The notes beneath the pieces were generated by a model. It worked only from the letters and a program-made list of their open reading frames with translations. It was not told the DNA's origin and did not search any database. DNA of 64,000 nt from Dawidia cretensis (GTDB lineage Bacteria > Bacteroidota > Bacteroidia > Cytophagales > Cyclobacteriaceae): positions 1 to 64,000 of the forward strand of contig NZ_JAHESE010000028.1 in NCBI RefSeq assembly GCF_018598175.1, in the 5' to 3' direction. Made by a program: the position numbers and the translations under genes. Every line of letters starts with the position of its first letter. The first letter of the stretch is position 1. Positions 52,440-61,581 of this stretch are shown one piece after another.

Positions 52440-53243
52440 ATGATACAAATGGAACAACATGTTAACACGGTGCTGGATGCCGTGAAGGTCACAGGAAATT
52501 TATTTTTAACCGATTTCCGACGCACGCAGATTCCCCAGACATTCGAAGAGCTTATAGACGCCGTCCACACCCTGGAGGTGCGATGTCTGGACATACTGCA
52601 GAGAAATTTGGCTGGAGTTTTCCCAGGCACGCCGTGGGTCGACGACAATGAATTTGATGGGGAGTCGCAGAAACGACCGGCGCAACACGATCAATACTGG
52701 CTATGCGATACCATGGATGGCGCCATTCAGTATGTACAGCATATCGCGGGGTGGACGATCAATATTGTATTGATAAAAAACGGACAGCCACACCTGGCTG
52801 TCATCTATGATCCACTGACAGATGAAATCTTTTGGGCGATGCACGGCAAGGGTGCATTTCTGAATGGTAAAAGAATGGAGGCCGGAGAAAGGCAAGATCC
52901 ACGCCATATGGTCGTGGTGGCGGAGTACGGACATCAGTTAAAACAGAACGTCGACTGGCAAGGAAAATCCGCGAAAGCCTATGTCAGGTTGCTGGAGAGA
53001 TTCGGCATCGTAAGAAACTATGGTCCGCATGGACTACAGTTGGCGTACATCGGTGCAGGGCGCATCGACCTGTTTCATCAGTCAGATCTGGATACCCACA
53101 ACTGGCTCGCAGGCCTGTTGATTGCCAAAGAAGCCGGTGCTCAGATCCTGAACGTCGAAGGCGAACCGTGGACGTGGGGTGACGATAGTTTACTGGTCGG
53201 ATCCAAAACAGCAGTAGAAATCTTTAACAAGTCCGTCCTGTGA
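52440..53243 (+). CDS. Inositol monophosphatase/CysQ-family phosphatase
   Basis: A 267-residue protein of the IMPase/bisphosphate nucleotidase superfamily. The metal-binding centre is WLCDTMDGAIQYVQHIAGWT (about 89-108), which fits the family's 'W.iDPiDGT.nf', with a Glu ligand candidate in DDNEFDGESQ. The C-terminal motif DLDTHNWLAGLLIAKEAGAQ (about 220-239) takes the place of 'WDxAAG'. The second motif residue is Thr-Met where Pro-Ile is usual, so substrate choice may differ. The stop overlaps the next start by four bases (GTGA), showing an operon. Confidence 0.85.
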   Translation: MIQMEQHVNTVLDAVKVTGNLFLTDFRRTQIPQTFEELIDAVHTLEVRCLDILQRNLAGVFPGTPWVDDNEFDGESQKRPAQHDQYWLCDTMDGAIQYVQHIAGWTINIVLIKNGQPHLAVIYDPLTDEIFWAMHGKGAFLNGKRMEAGERQDPRHMVVVAEYGHQLKQNVDWQGKSAKAYVRLLERFGIVRNYGPHGLQLAYIGAGRIDLFHQSDLDTHNWLAGLLIAKEAGAQILNVEGEPWTWGDDSLLVGSKTAVEIFNKSVL

Positions 53244-53872
53244 AAATAGCCATTATAGGAGCGGCCGCGGGCATAGGACTCGAGGCCGTAATTCAGGGAC
53301 TAATCCTGGGGCATCATATTTCAGCACTGTCGACAAAGACCGAAGCCATTCCAAATCATTCCCGTCTCACGAAAGTAAAAGGAAGCGCGACAAATGTCGC
53401 CGACCTCATCTCGGCAATCAGAGACACAGACGCCGTGCTGGTTACCGTGGGCACGAAGAAGAAAAAAGGCACTACGCTTTTTTCAGAAATTGCTGCTGCG
53501 CTAATCGAAGCCACGGAAGCGCTGGACTATAAACAACCTGTCATCATCATCACGGGTTTCGGTTCGGGCGCTAGTAAACCATACTTAAATTTATTTTTGC
53601 GTACCGTTATCCGCTTGTTCCTGAAGGACCAATACGCAGACAAAACAATAATGGAAAATCGGATCATTGCCAGCAACATGAATTGGGAAATCGTGCGACC
53701 TACCATGTTAACCAATGGCCCATTGAACCAACAACACTATGCTGTAGCAACGCAACCGGCTGGCAATATGAAACAGACGAAGGTCAGTCGTGCGAATGTC
53801 GCGTATTATCTGCTGGACGAAGCTGAAAACCAGCGTCATCTTGGCACGTGCGTGGCGATAACCGGGGCGTAG
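53240..53872 (+). CDS. NAD(P)-binding atypical SDR protein
   Basis: A 210-residue Rossmann-fold protein of the NmrA/YwnB-like atypical SDR group. The start is GTG at 53240, overlapping the phosphatase stop. MKIAIIGAAAGIGLEAVIQG (about 1-20) is the nucleotide-binding loop, with GSATNVADLISAIRDTDAVL (about 48-67) and MNWEIVRPTMLTNGPLNQQH (about 148-167) as usual for this group. The Tyr-x-x-x-Lys catalytic pair is absent, as is common in atypical SDRs. Such proteins reduce quinones or small carbonyls, or act as redox sensors. Confidence 0.88.
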   Translation: MKIAIIGAAAGIGLEAVIQGLILGHHISALSTKTEAIPNHSRLTKVKGSATNVADLISAIRDTDAVLVTVGTKKKKGTTLFSEIAAALIEATEALDYKQPVIIITGFGSGASKPYLNLFLRTVIRLFLKDQYADKTIMENRIIASNMNWEIVRPTMLTNGPLNQQHYAVATQPAGNMKQTKVSRANVAYYLLDEAENQRHLGTCVAITGA

Positions 53873-54042
53873 ACGATACGCCCTTCCTGGAGGCCATGGC
53901 CGACGACATGCAATGGATGTGGACGGGATCGGGACCATGGTCGCGTACGTTCGTCGGGGCGGGCAAGCTACGCGAGCTGAAAGAATATATGGACACCCAG
54001 CTGGTGACGGAGACGTTTCAGAATAATAGTCTTCGGGTATAA
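53873..54042 (+). pseudogene. Relic of a SnoaL-like (NTF2 fold) gene
   Basis: In the plus strand frame, DTPFLEAMADDMQWMWTGSG, PWSRTFVGAGKLRELKEYMD and TQLVTETFQ match the N-terminal half of SnoaL-like/ketosteroid-isomerase proteins. No start codon fits, and the frame ends at a TAA formed by the hairpin repeat at 54041. Both ends are missing: the left at the stop of the NAD(P)-binding gene, the right exactly at the repeat. Confidence 0.65.
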
Positions 54043-54083
54043 AAAAACAAAAGCACTGGTTTCAGTGCTTTTGCAGGACGGGC
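54041..54083 (-). repeat. Hairpin repeat, right copy; terminator of the gene at 54128
   Basis: On the minus strand AAAAGCACTG and CAGTGCTTTT pair around four bases (10 bp) and are followed by seven T's. It lies 44 bp after the stop of the minus-strand general-stress gene, whose terminator it probably is. It matches 51402-51444 at 39 of 43 bases. Confidence 0.75.
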
Positions 54084-54127
54084 TAGATCTCCACCTGTGG
54101 CGGAGGAATGTTGGTCTGTCGTGAATG

Positions 54128-54652
54128 TTATCGGCCTACGGAGATGTTTCCTTCCACTCCTTCTTGTAATGTCTTGCCGGTTATAGCAGAGGCTGCGATC
54201 TTTAAAATCGATACCAGCTTCCCGTCTTTTGTGTCCCAATAAAAGCCCTGTTCCGGCGTCACTTTGATAATCGTAATCCGCGGATCGTCTTTTCCTTCGG
54301 GAAACCACGCTTTGTGAATGCCGCTAAAGAATTCATCGATCTTCGCCTGATCGCGTGAGATGGTCGCATGTCCATATACCGACAGGAATTCATAATTCTT
54401 GGTATTACTGATAAAGAGCTGCACGCGCGGATCGGCTTCGATCTCCCGGTTCTTGTCGCTATCCGCCGGACTCATGAACCAGAAGTTTCCCTGGTCACAA
54501 ACTTTCTGCACGCCCATCGGCCGCGTCGTCACCGGCACAGTGCCCAGGTTCGTGCTGAACAGACATGTGTCCTCGTGCTTTACGATCTCTTTAAATCTAT
54601 CAATGGCCGCCTGGCCGGTAAGGTCCTTAATTTCAGATGCATTATTTGTCAT
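54128..54652 (-). CDS. Pyridoxamine 5'-phosphate oxidase-like general stress protein
   Basis: A 174-residue flavin-binding split-barrel protein of the general stress protein 26 type. Features are TCLFSTNLGTVPVTTRPMGV (about 29-48), FWFMSPADSDKNREIEADPR (about 57-76), VQLFISNTKNYEFLSVYGHA (about 77-96) and EQGFYWDTKDGKLVSILKIA (about 134-153). It probably binds FMN or F420; the reaction is unknown. It is followed on the minus strand by the terminator at 54041. Confidence 0.9.
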   Translation of the reverse strand: MTNNASEIKDLTGQAAIDRFKEIVKHEDTCLFSTNLGTVPVTTRPMGVQKVCDQGNFWFMSPADSDKNREIEADPRVQLFISNTKNYEFLSVYGHATISRDQAKIDEFFSGIHKAWFPEGKDDPRITIIKVTPEQGFYWDTKDGKLVSILKIAASAITGKTLQEGVEGNISVGR

Positions 54653-54967
54653 GGCGGATGTGTTTTTGCTTACTGTGCTTTTAAAATCATACCGAGGAAC
54701 ATGCGGTGAAACACCGCGCGCTGTCAGTGGCCGGACTGCACTGTTTTGTTTAACAAGATGAATGAAAAGCCCCTCGTATAGTTGTTATTGTTAGACATTG
54801 TCGGTGGCCGATAACATATCCTTCTGCGACGTAAGGTTTCTACCCGGGGTATGAGCGTGAAGTGAACGGCAGAAGTGTCCATTTTTTTCGCCAACGGTGA
54901 CCTCGTGTTAACAGTCGTGGCACAATTTCTGGTTGTATCCGGCGTCGGTTCTTACCAACCGTAGCCT
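54653..54967. other. Divergent intergenic region, no gene seen
   Basis: About 315 bp between the divergent general-stress and AraC genes. It holds no coding-like frame and no clear TAnnTTTG box. Local short inverted repeats (for example around 54800) are weak. Confidence 0.35.
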
Positions 54968-56110
54968 ATGAACCTCACCTTTCACTGGATCAACATCCTG
55001 ATTCTCATCGGGGCGTTCAATGCCCTCGTGTTCTGTATCGTGCTGCTCTTTCAACGGCAGCATCCGGGCGCAAAGTACCTCGCCGCATTTGTCTTCGTGT
55101 TTGCCTACAACGGTTTTGAAACCTTTAACTGGAGCTCCGGCCTCGAAAACTACTACCGGTTTTTTAACGTCTGCGCGTATATCGTAATCTTTGCCATGGG
55201 CCCCAGCCTCTATTTGTACATAGGCGCGCTGCTGGACCGGGAAAGGAAAGTATCGCCCGGCGTTATAGCATGGCATTACAGCCTGGTAATTTTTCAGTTC
55301 GGTACACGCATGCTTTACATCGGCTACCACGTACTCGTGGTGAATCACTATATCACTGCACCGGTGTCGCCCGGCCAACTGGCTACGATTATTTGGACAT
55401 ACAGCGAGCCGCTGAGTGTCGCCGTGTTCGTGGTTTACCTCGCGGCCACAGGGGTGCGGTTCCATCGGTACACGACGGACCTTCAACCGAAAGTACGCGC
55501 AAAGCAGAAGCCGTTACTACGGTGGATTACTACGTTGCTGGTATGTTCGTGCGTACTGGGCGTCAGCTGGACGGTCACCGTTGCTTCCTTTTATGTCGTC
55601 GCGTCGCCGCCGGATGCGCTCTATTATCCCCTTGAACTCGGACTGGTATTGTTCAGCTACTGGATCGTGCTACACGGGTATCACCAGGTGAAAGTGCTGC
55701 CCGGTAAGCAGCAGGCAATACAGCCCACCGCGGACGATGCCCATGCCCGCCATTTTGCAAGGCTGCGCGAGGCCATGGAAGTGGAGAAGTATTACCTCGA
55801 CCCGGCGCTGAGCCTGTCCAGGGTATCGGCCAGCACCGGCATTCCCGTCAAGACCATCTCGGCTGTATTAAATCAACACCGCAACATGGGCTTTGCCGAT
55901 TTTGTGAATATGTATCGTGTCAGGGAAGTCAGCGAGCGGATGCTGGACCCTGCCAACCGGCAGTTCACGTTGTCGTCGCTGGCGCTCGACTCGGGCTTCA
56001 ATTCCCAGGCTACTTTTCAGCGTGTCTTTAAAAATGTTACCGGCCTGTCGCCCCGGGCCTATATGCTGGAACACACGCAAAACGCCAGCGACACGGCGAT
56101 CCCCCGATAA
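54968..56110 (+). CDS. Membrane-bound AraC-type regulator
   Basis: A 380-residue regulator with seven or so N-terminal membrane helices (about 1-240, for example WINILILIGAFNALVFCIVL and AVFVVYLAATGVRF) and a C-terminal AraC helix-turn-helix pair (LSLSRVSASTGIPVKTISAV, then FVNMYRVREVSERMLDPANR, about 275-320, and SLALDSGFNSQATFQRVFKN, about 335-354). It senses a signal in or across the membrane. The peptidase gene follows 72 bp downstream on the same strand and may be its target. Confidence 0.9.
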   Translation: MNLTFHWINILILIGAFNALVFCIVLLFQRQHPGAKYLAAFVFVFAYNGFETFNWSSGLENYYRFFNVCAYIVIFAMGPSLYLYIGALLDRERKVSPGVIAWHYSLVIFQFGTRMLYIGYHVLVVNHYITAPVSPGQLATIIWTYSEPLSVAVFVVYLAATGVRFHRYTTDLQPKVRAKQKPLLRWITTLLVCSCVLGVSWTVTVASFYVVASPPDALYYPLELGLVLFSYWIVLHGYHQVKVLPGKQQAIQPTADDAHARHFARLREAMEVEKYYLDPALSLSRVSASTGIPVKTISAVLNQHRNMGFADFVNMYRVREVSERMLDPANRQFTLSSLALDSGFNSQATFQRVFKNVTGLSPRAYMLEHTQNASDTAIPR

Positions 56111-56182
56111 TTACTGCTCAAATCCGGTTTTGAGAAGATTTGAAACCTGTTTTACCGTTGTTTCGGATCAAAGAAAACAAAG

Positions 56183-59053
56183 ATGTTCCCAAAATTTCTA
56201 CTGATGTGCATGCTGGCCATGGCGGCGAATGACGCCCCGGCACAAGATCGATTTTTAAGCCTTACCGGTCACGTAACCGATGCGCAAACCGGTCAGGGCA
56301 TTCCCTTTGCCAGTATATACCTCCGTGCCGGCACCACCGGCACCGCCACCAACACGCGCGGCGAGTTTGTGTTTAAGTATCGCGCCACGGCTGTGGCCGA
56401 TACGCTCGTGGTGTCGTGTGTCGGCTATCGCGCGTACCGGCAGCCGCTGCAGGCGGTGGACAACCATCTGGTCATTGCGCTGGAGCCCGCCGTGGTGATG
56501 CTGACCGGTGTTACCGTAACGGCACGTACCGGACTGGAGATTTTAAAAGAGGCCGTCGAAAAGATTCCCCGGAATTACGACACCACCGCCGTACAGTATA
56601 CTGCCTTCTATCGCGAGAACGTCTGGCTCGGCGACGTCGAGCTCTCGCAGGCAGAAGCCGTGCTGGACATCTACAGACCCTTCCGTGCCGGCAAGGATTT
56701 GAACGAACAGATCCGCCTGGTGAAAGGCCGTAAAAAGAAAATAGACTATGGCCGCGAAGCGCAGCTGTATTACATGATGAGCGGCGCATCGAACGGCGCG
56801 CGCGGCAGCCTTTCCGAAGATATGGTGAAATATTGCCGGTCCGCCAACAGTCCCCTTAACCCGCAGAACTACCGCTATTACGACTATATCCATACCGAAA
56901 CCATCCGCGAAGGCGACCGTGATTTGCTGGTCCTGGATGTAATCCCGCGCCGCAAAGCACGCAAGGGCTACCTGCGAATGCGTATCTTCCTGGATGACGC
57001 ATCGCTGGCCATTGTAAAGTATAATTTTGAATTGTCCGAAGCAGGCCTCCGCATGGTAAGCCGCAAGGACAAAGGCCTCCTGTATGCTATCATGGCCGCC
57101 GTGGTGCACGTCGGTACCAAATACCACACATTTCAATACACGGTGTCCTATACCAACCAAAACGACAAATGGTATCTAAACCAGGTCACGCGGCATTGGG
57201 AGATTCTGGTCGACAGTAAGAAGCGAAACTGGAAAGATCGCGTGTGGCGTACCGACATGGACCTGGTCATGACCGACCTCCGCACCGACAGCGTCCAGCC
57301 GATCACCGCCGACGACATCGCGAAGAACCAGGCGCCGATGCATACCATGATCTCGTCGGAATACGACGAAGCCTTTTGGGAAGACTATAACGTATTGAAA
57401 ACCGAAACCACCGCCCCCACGGTGCAACCTTCCCTGCCGCTGCCGGCGCCAGACACCGCCGCCACCGTAAACGGGCATGCCGCATCCAACCGGCAGCATG
57501 GCTTTACCCGTGCCGATACACTCCGGGGCAAGCTCACACCGTTGCGCACCAACTACGATGTCACCTTCTACCACCTCGACGTAGCACTCGACCTGGACAA
57601 ACACGCCGTGCAAGGCACTAGCCTCATGCGGTTCCGCGCGCAGCAACCCATCCGCCGCATGCAGGTAGACCTGTATGCCAACATGGTTATCGATAGCATC
57701 GTATACCGCCGTCAGGCCTTGCCGTACAGCCGCGAATTCAATGCCGTATTCATCGACTACCCCGAACCGATTCCCGTCGGAACAGAAGCCGAAGTAAAGA
57801 TATATTACAATGGTATTCCGAAAGCACCGAACTGGAACATTCCCATGGATGGTGGGGTGTTGTGGGATCAGGACTCGCTGGGCAATCTCTGGGCGCAGGT
57901 AGTGTGCCAGGGCTCCGGCGCCAGCCTGTGGTGGCCCAACAAAGACCACCAGTCCGACGAGCCCGACAGTATGAAAATCTGGATTACCGTGCCGGACCAA
58001 TATACCGAAATCTCCAACGGCAGGCTGCAGCGAACCACACCGCTGCCCGGCAACCGCCTGCGCTACGAATGGTACGTCAGCTACCCCATCAATAACTACA
58101 ACGTAACGTTCAACGTCGGCCACTACACCCATTACCGCGACAGGTATATATCGGACGATACCCTTACGCTGGACTATTACGTCATGCCCTATCACCTGGC
58201 GCGCGCCCGGCGCGTCTTCCAACAAGTCAAGCCCATGCTCAAGACCTTTGAGAAGAGCTTCGGCAAGTATCCCTTCAAACGCGACGGCTTTACGTTGCTG
58301 GAGAGCCTGTATCCCATGGAGCATCAGAGCGGTGTATGTATCGGCAAGCTTACCGCGCAGAACGCGACCGACAACATGTCGGCGATCTGGCACGAGTCCG
58401 CGCACGAATGGTGGGGCAATGCCCTGACATCGAAAGACATTGCCGATATGTGGATCCACGAAGGCTTCGCCACCTACGCCGAGATTATGATTATCGAAGA
58501 CTGGTTTGGCAAAGACCACCTGCAGGAAGCGCTGGACGACCAGGTGAACGCCGTCGCGGGCCGCGAGCCCGTGCTGGGCGTATACAACGTAAACCACATC
58601 CACTACGACATCGGCGATATGTACAGCAAAGGCAGCCTGCTGCTGCATACCTTCCGAAGCGTACTGAACAACGATACCCTGTGGGTAAACCTGCTGCGCG
58701 ACATCCAGCAGCGCTTTCGCTACCAGACCCTCACCACCAACGACCTTGTGGCCTTCGTTAACGCCCGCACCCGCACCGACTATACCTACTTGTTCGATCA
58801 GTACCTGCGCTACACCAACCTGCCCAGGCTCACGGTGGCATTGAAGCAGAAGGGGAAGCACCTGGCAGTAACGTACGCCTGGCAAGCCGACGTAAAGAGC
58901 TTCCGGATGCCCGTCCGGGTAACCACCGCTCCCGAAAAGATGGGCTTTATATACCCCACCACGCAGTCGCAAACCCTGGTGTTGAAGGGAATGTCGTTGG
59001 AAGAGTTTGATGTGGATACCGATAATTTTTACATCGATGTTGAGGTCGAATGA
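56183..59053 (+). CDS. Fusion of CarboxypepD_reg-like module and M1 family aminopeptidase
   Basis: A 956-residue exported protein (signal MCMLAMAANDAPAQ, ends about 21). A CarboxypepD_reg-like beta-sandwich comes first (SLTGHVTDAQTGQGIPFASI, about 27-105). A region of about 290 residues typical of Bacteroidota CarboxypepD_reg proteins follows (YTAFYRENVWLGDVELSQAE, about 139-158). A Pro/Ala linker (about 408-445) leads to an M1 peptidase (about 450-950) with MEHQSGV in place of GAMEN and zinc site HESAHEWWGN (His about 736) plus distal Glu in WIHEGFATYAE. Periplasmic or surface peptide cleavage is likely. Confidence 0.85.
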   Translation: MFPKFLLMCMLAMAANDAPAQDRFLSLTGHVTDAQTGQGIPFASIYLRAGTTGTATNTRGEFVFKYRATAVADTLVVSCVGYRAYRQPLQAVDNHLVIALEPAVVMLTGVTVTARTGLEILKEAVEKIPRNYDTTAVQYTAFYRENVWLGDVELSQAEAVLDIYRPFRAGKDLNEQIRLVKGRKKKIDYGREAQLYYMMSGASNGARGSLSEDMVKYCRSANSPLNPQNYRYYDYIHTETIREGDRDLLVLDVIPRRKARKGYLRMRIFLDDASLAIVKYNFELSEAGLRMVSRKDKGLLYAIMAAVVHVGTKYHTFQYTVSYTNQNDKWYLNQVTRHWEILVDSKKRNWKDRVWRTDMDLVMTDLRTDSVQPITADDIAKNQAPMHTMISSEYDEAFWEDYNVLKTETTAPTVQPSLPLPAPDTAATVNGHAASNRQHGFTRADTLRGKLTPLRTNYDVTFYHLDVALDLDKHAVQGTSLMRFRAQQPIRRMQVDLYANMVIDSIVYRRQALPYSREFNAVFIDYPEPIPVGTEAEVKIYYNGIPKAPNWNIPMDGGVLWDQDSLGNLWAQVVCQGSGASLWWPNKDHQSDEPDSMKIWITVPDQYTEISNGRLQRTTPLPGNRLRYEWYVSYPINNYNVTFNVGHYTHYRDRYISDDTLTLDYYVMPYHLARARRVFQQVKPMLKTFEKSFGKYPFKRDGFTLLESLYPMEHQSGVCIGKLTAQNATDNMSAIWHESAHEWWGNALTSKDIADMWIHEGFATYAEIMIIEDWFGKDHLQEALDDQVNAVAGREPVLGVYNVNHIHYDIGDMYSKGSLLLHTFRSVLNNDTLWVNLLRDIQQRFRYQTLTTNDLVAFVNARTRTDYTYLFDQYLRYTNLPRLTVALKQKGKHLAVTYAWQADVKSFRMPVRVTTAPEKMGFIYPTTQSQTLVLKGMSLEEFDVDTDNFYIDVEVE

Positions 59054-59059
59054 GTATGG

Positions 59060-59395
59060 TAACAAAGACTCGAACCATTACTTTGTATACAGATCCTTTT
59101 TCTCTCGATACATAGACATCTCCGGCTGCATCGACCGTGAATGCAGTCACGCTATCGGACCAGATTCTGGGAGCAGTCTGAAAGTCACCTGTTGGTAAAC
59201 TGAATAGTTTTCCGCTATCCGTCAATAGTAAAATAGTACTATCGACGATCTGAAAATCCAGGATAGCTCCGAGGTGGTTATTGACGGAATCTATGCTTAC
59301 CGAATCCAAAGCAGCAATAGTGGATAGGCACACGTTCGATCTCTGCAAGCACTCGATAGTAGTATCACTACAGTAAATAGTACCAGTTTGGCCAT
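59060..59395 (-). pseudogene. Relic of a lipoprotein with beta-propeller-like repeats
   Basis: ATG at 59395 opens MAKLVLFTVVILLSSAC, a good lipoprotein signal, but this frame stops near 59300. In another frame from about 59348 plausible sequence continues: IAALDSVSIDSVNNHLGAIL, DFQIVDSTILLLTDSGKLFS, TAFTVDAAGDVYVSREKGSV. These resemble beta-propeller blades. It then runs into the 3' end of the peptidase gene without a proper end. A frameshift plus loss of the C-terminus is the simplest reading. Confidence 0.5.
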
Positions 59396-59503
59396 GGAAT
59401 CACAGTTTATGGATAAAACGAAAGTAATGGCCAATTCTTGTGAAGCGAGCTTACATCCGTTCCAGCCATTCATTTTATTGTGACATCGGAATTGGCCGAA
59501 GTT

Positions 59504-60364
59504 CTATTTCGCCAAACGAAAACTGATCGGCTGGGTAAAGTGGCTTTTTACTGGCTTGCCGTTCGTGCGCCCGGGCGCCCAGCGTGGGTACATCATGACG
59601 ACGCGAAGCGCCTCGCGGTCCAGGTCAGGGTGAACGCGCTTGGTGACCTTGAACTCCGACAGATTGCCGTCTTTGCCTACAACAAACGCTACGTGGACTA
59701 TCCCTTCCACACCACGCCAGCGCGCGCTCTTGGGGTACGATACGTTGTTTTGCAGGAACTTCATAAGCGCCGGCAGGCCATTCGGAAATTCGGCTTGCGT
59801 TTCCGCCACCGAAAAAAGGGTGTCACCCAGCGCTCTCCGGACGCTATATTCGTATTTCAGTTCATGGTCGTTGATACGTGAATAGCAGGTATCGCCCGCG
59901 TTGTTGACGTCGGTGACGAGGCCGGTTCCTTGTGTAAGCATGTCATGGCCGGTATCTGTAAAATAGTGAAGGTAGCGGGTTTTGTCGCCGGCATGTTCTC
60001 GCTTTTCTTTCACCTGTCCATTTTCATAATAGGAAACGAACGTTCCAGTCAGCTTGCCATCGTCATAGGTGGCCTGATACTGCACGTCGCCACGTTCGTA
60101 AAAGTGCGTCACAGCGCCATCGTAGCGGAGTTCGGGTTTATAGGCCCGGCATTCAGCATTCATCTGGAGCTTTCCAGACTTATAATGGTCGCGAACGATG
60201 TACTTTTTCGCGACCCTTTTCACTGTCCGGTAGTATACGGCGCCCGTGGTATCCGGAAGTTTGTTCCAGTCTTTATCGAAGTGCGCGATTTTTTCGTCAT
60301 TCGATTGCGCGTAAACGGAGAGTATGGCCAATGCGAAAGCCAGCGTGAATAAATATCTTTTCAT
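59504..60364 (-). CDS. TonB C-terminal domain protein with MORN-like repeats
   Basis: A 286-residue exported protein from ATG at 60364 (signal ends at AILSVYAQ, about 20). The middle has antitoxin/MORN-like segments (YDDGKLTGTFVSYYENGQVK, about 108-127). The C-terminus is a TonB domain: FLQNNVSYPKSARWRGVEGI, VHVAFVVGKDGNLSEFKVTK and ALRVVMMYPRWAPGRTNGKP (about 203-275). Unlike a true energy transducer it has a cleavable signal rather than an anchor. It may be a periplasmic link to receptors or an unrelated structural protein. Confidence 0.8.
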   Translation of the reverse strand: MKRYLFTLAFALAILSVYAQSNDEKIAHFDKDWNKLPDTTGAVYYRTVKRVAKKYIVRDHYKSGKLQMNAECRAYKPELRYDGAVTHFYERGDVQYQATYDDGKLTGTFVSYYENGQVKEKREHAGDKTRYLHYFTDTGHDMLTQGTGLVTDVNNAGDTCYSRINDHELKYEYSVRRALGDTLFSVAETQAEFPNGLPALMKFLQNNVSYPKSARWRGVEGIVHVAFVVGKDGNLSEFKVTKRVHPDLDREALRVVMMYPRWAPGRTNGKPVKSHFTQPISFRLAK

Positions 60365-60455
60365 GATAAGCGAAACTTGGCAGCAAAGATAAAGAAACCC
60401 ACCCATAGTCAACGAATGAGACGATCACATAAATGAACCAACATACGTAAGCCGT

Positions 60456-60920
60456 TTACATCGTTCCTGCCATGGAAGAAATATAATAGGTAGCAGCGTA
60501 GGTAGCCAGCAAAACCAATAGTATGTCTTGCGGTTTGGTTTCGTATGAAACGGTATAGTTGTAATTGAATTTCGACCAGTTAAAATCAGGATCCAATAAT
60601 AGGATCGGCTGTTTACCGGGGTCTTCAAGGGCATACTTGCTCAAAAAAGTCCCGGCAGGTTTTAATAGATATTTCTTTCCGTCTGTGAAACAAAGTATGA
60701 TTTGTCCTTTCCAGTTCATTTGCATCGTGGCAACCTCGGTTCCATGCTGGGCCACAGCAATAGTAGTGCTAAATATTCCTTTCGGAGTAATAGTATAATG
60801 ATTGTTACCTGCTCGGGCATCGGCCTTATAGGAGAATAAGCTATCATAATGAATCTGCCCCAATGTTTCTGAACCGTCAACAAGTTCGAATGTCTTCGTA
60901 TTTGTACAGTGAATTTTCAT
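60456..60920 (-). CDS. Hypothetical protein with C-terminal hydrophobic helix
   Basis: I do not firmly recognise this 154-residue protein. It is beta-rich over about 1-125 (VAQHGTEVATMQMNWKGQII; NWSKFNYNYTVSYETKPQDI), somewhat like the LURP-one/tubby-like fold, and ends in a hydrophobic helix ILLVLLATYAATYYISSMAG. It lies 16 bp after the gene at 60937 on the same strand, in the sigma factor operon, so it may be under that sigma's control. Confidence 0.6.
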   Translation of the reverse strand: MKIHCTNTKTFELVDGSETLGQIHYDSLFSYKADARAGNNHYTITPKGIFSTTIAVAQHGTEVATMQMNWKGQIILCFTDGKKYLLKPAGTFLSKYALEDPGKQPILLLDPDFNWSKFNYNYTVSYETKPQDILLVLLATYAATYYISSMAGTM

Positions 60921-60936
60921 GATCGTGGCGTTTTAA

Positions 60937-61581
60937 TTATTCCCTGTTCAGTGTTTCCATCTCGGCAATCGTATCTTTGAGTTTGCCGAATACGCGGCCG
61001 TATGTCAACCGCATTTCCCATTGGTGGATCTTAGTGGAGAAGCCGAACATCAGCAGCGCCAGTCCTCCTGCCACGACGAGGGCAATGATCGGAAGGTGCT
61101 CGAGCGGCAGTAAGTCCGGAAATTTCTGATGGATTTTTAACGTTATCCCCTGTTTACTCCAGGCAGACCATATTGTGCTGACCGAAATCAGAACATAGAG
61201 CGGGTAGGAAAAACGTACTATTCTTTCGGTTTTCAAGAGCACATCGGTAAGCCATCGATCGAACGACTTGAGGTAGTCCAAACTCGTTGCTCCTGTATCC
61301 AATGTTTTAATGCCGAGAAGTACCCGGTGGTTGTACCATCCGGTAAGAAGAAGTAATACCGATGCTGCAAGTCCTTGCCAAAGGGCATCAACGAAATAAT
61401 GTATCACGGGTAAAATAAAGGACATCGCAACAATCATACGTTGGTTGATCCGAAACATCCGTTTTACCCGCTCCACTACGTGCATTGATTTCCGGTTGTA
61501 CAAGTTATTGATCTTTGGAGCAACCAGGCTGTTTTCATGCAGAAAGCCTTTTTTCCAGACACTCTCAATTGAATCTTCCAT
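60937..61581 (-). CDS. Membrane protein co-encoded with an ECF sigma factor (putative anti-sigma)
   Basis: A 214-residue protein with a short cytoplasmic N-terminus (MEDSIESVWKKGFLHENSLV), two close membrane helices (about 48-84), a polar loop, and two further helices (about 125-142 and 163-182). Its start overlaps the sigma gene's end by 17 bp, which is the usual sign of a sigma/anti-sigma pair. No known zinc anti-sigma motif is seen, so the assignment rests on context. Confidence 0.6.
   Translation of the reverse strand: MEDSIESVWKKGFLHENSLVAPKINNLYNRKSMHVVERVKRMFRINQRMIVAMSFILPVIHYFVDALWQGLAASVLLLLTGWYNHRVLLGIKTLDTGATSLDYLKSFDRWLTDVLLKTERIVRFSYPLYVLISVSTIWSAWSKQGITLKIHQKFPDLLPLEHLPIIALVVAGGLALLMFGFSTKIHQWEMRLTYGRVFGKLKDTIAEMETLNRE

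Noticed and set aside
57176-59065. 629-codon open frame on the minus strand
   Set aside because: It lies wholly antisense to the M1 peptidase fusion, whose protein motifs are clear. Long antisense frames are expected in GC-rich genes with strong third-base bias.
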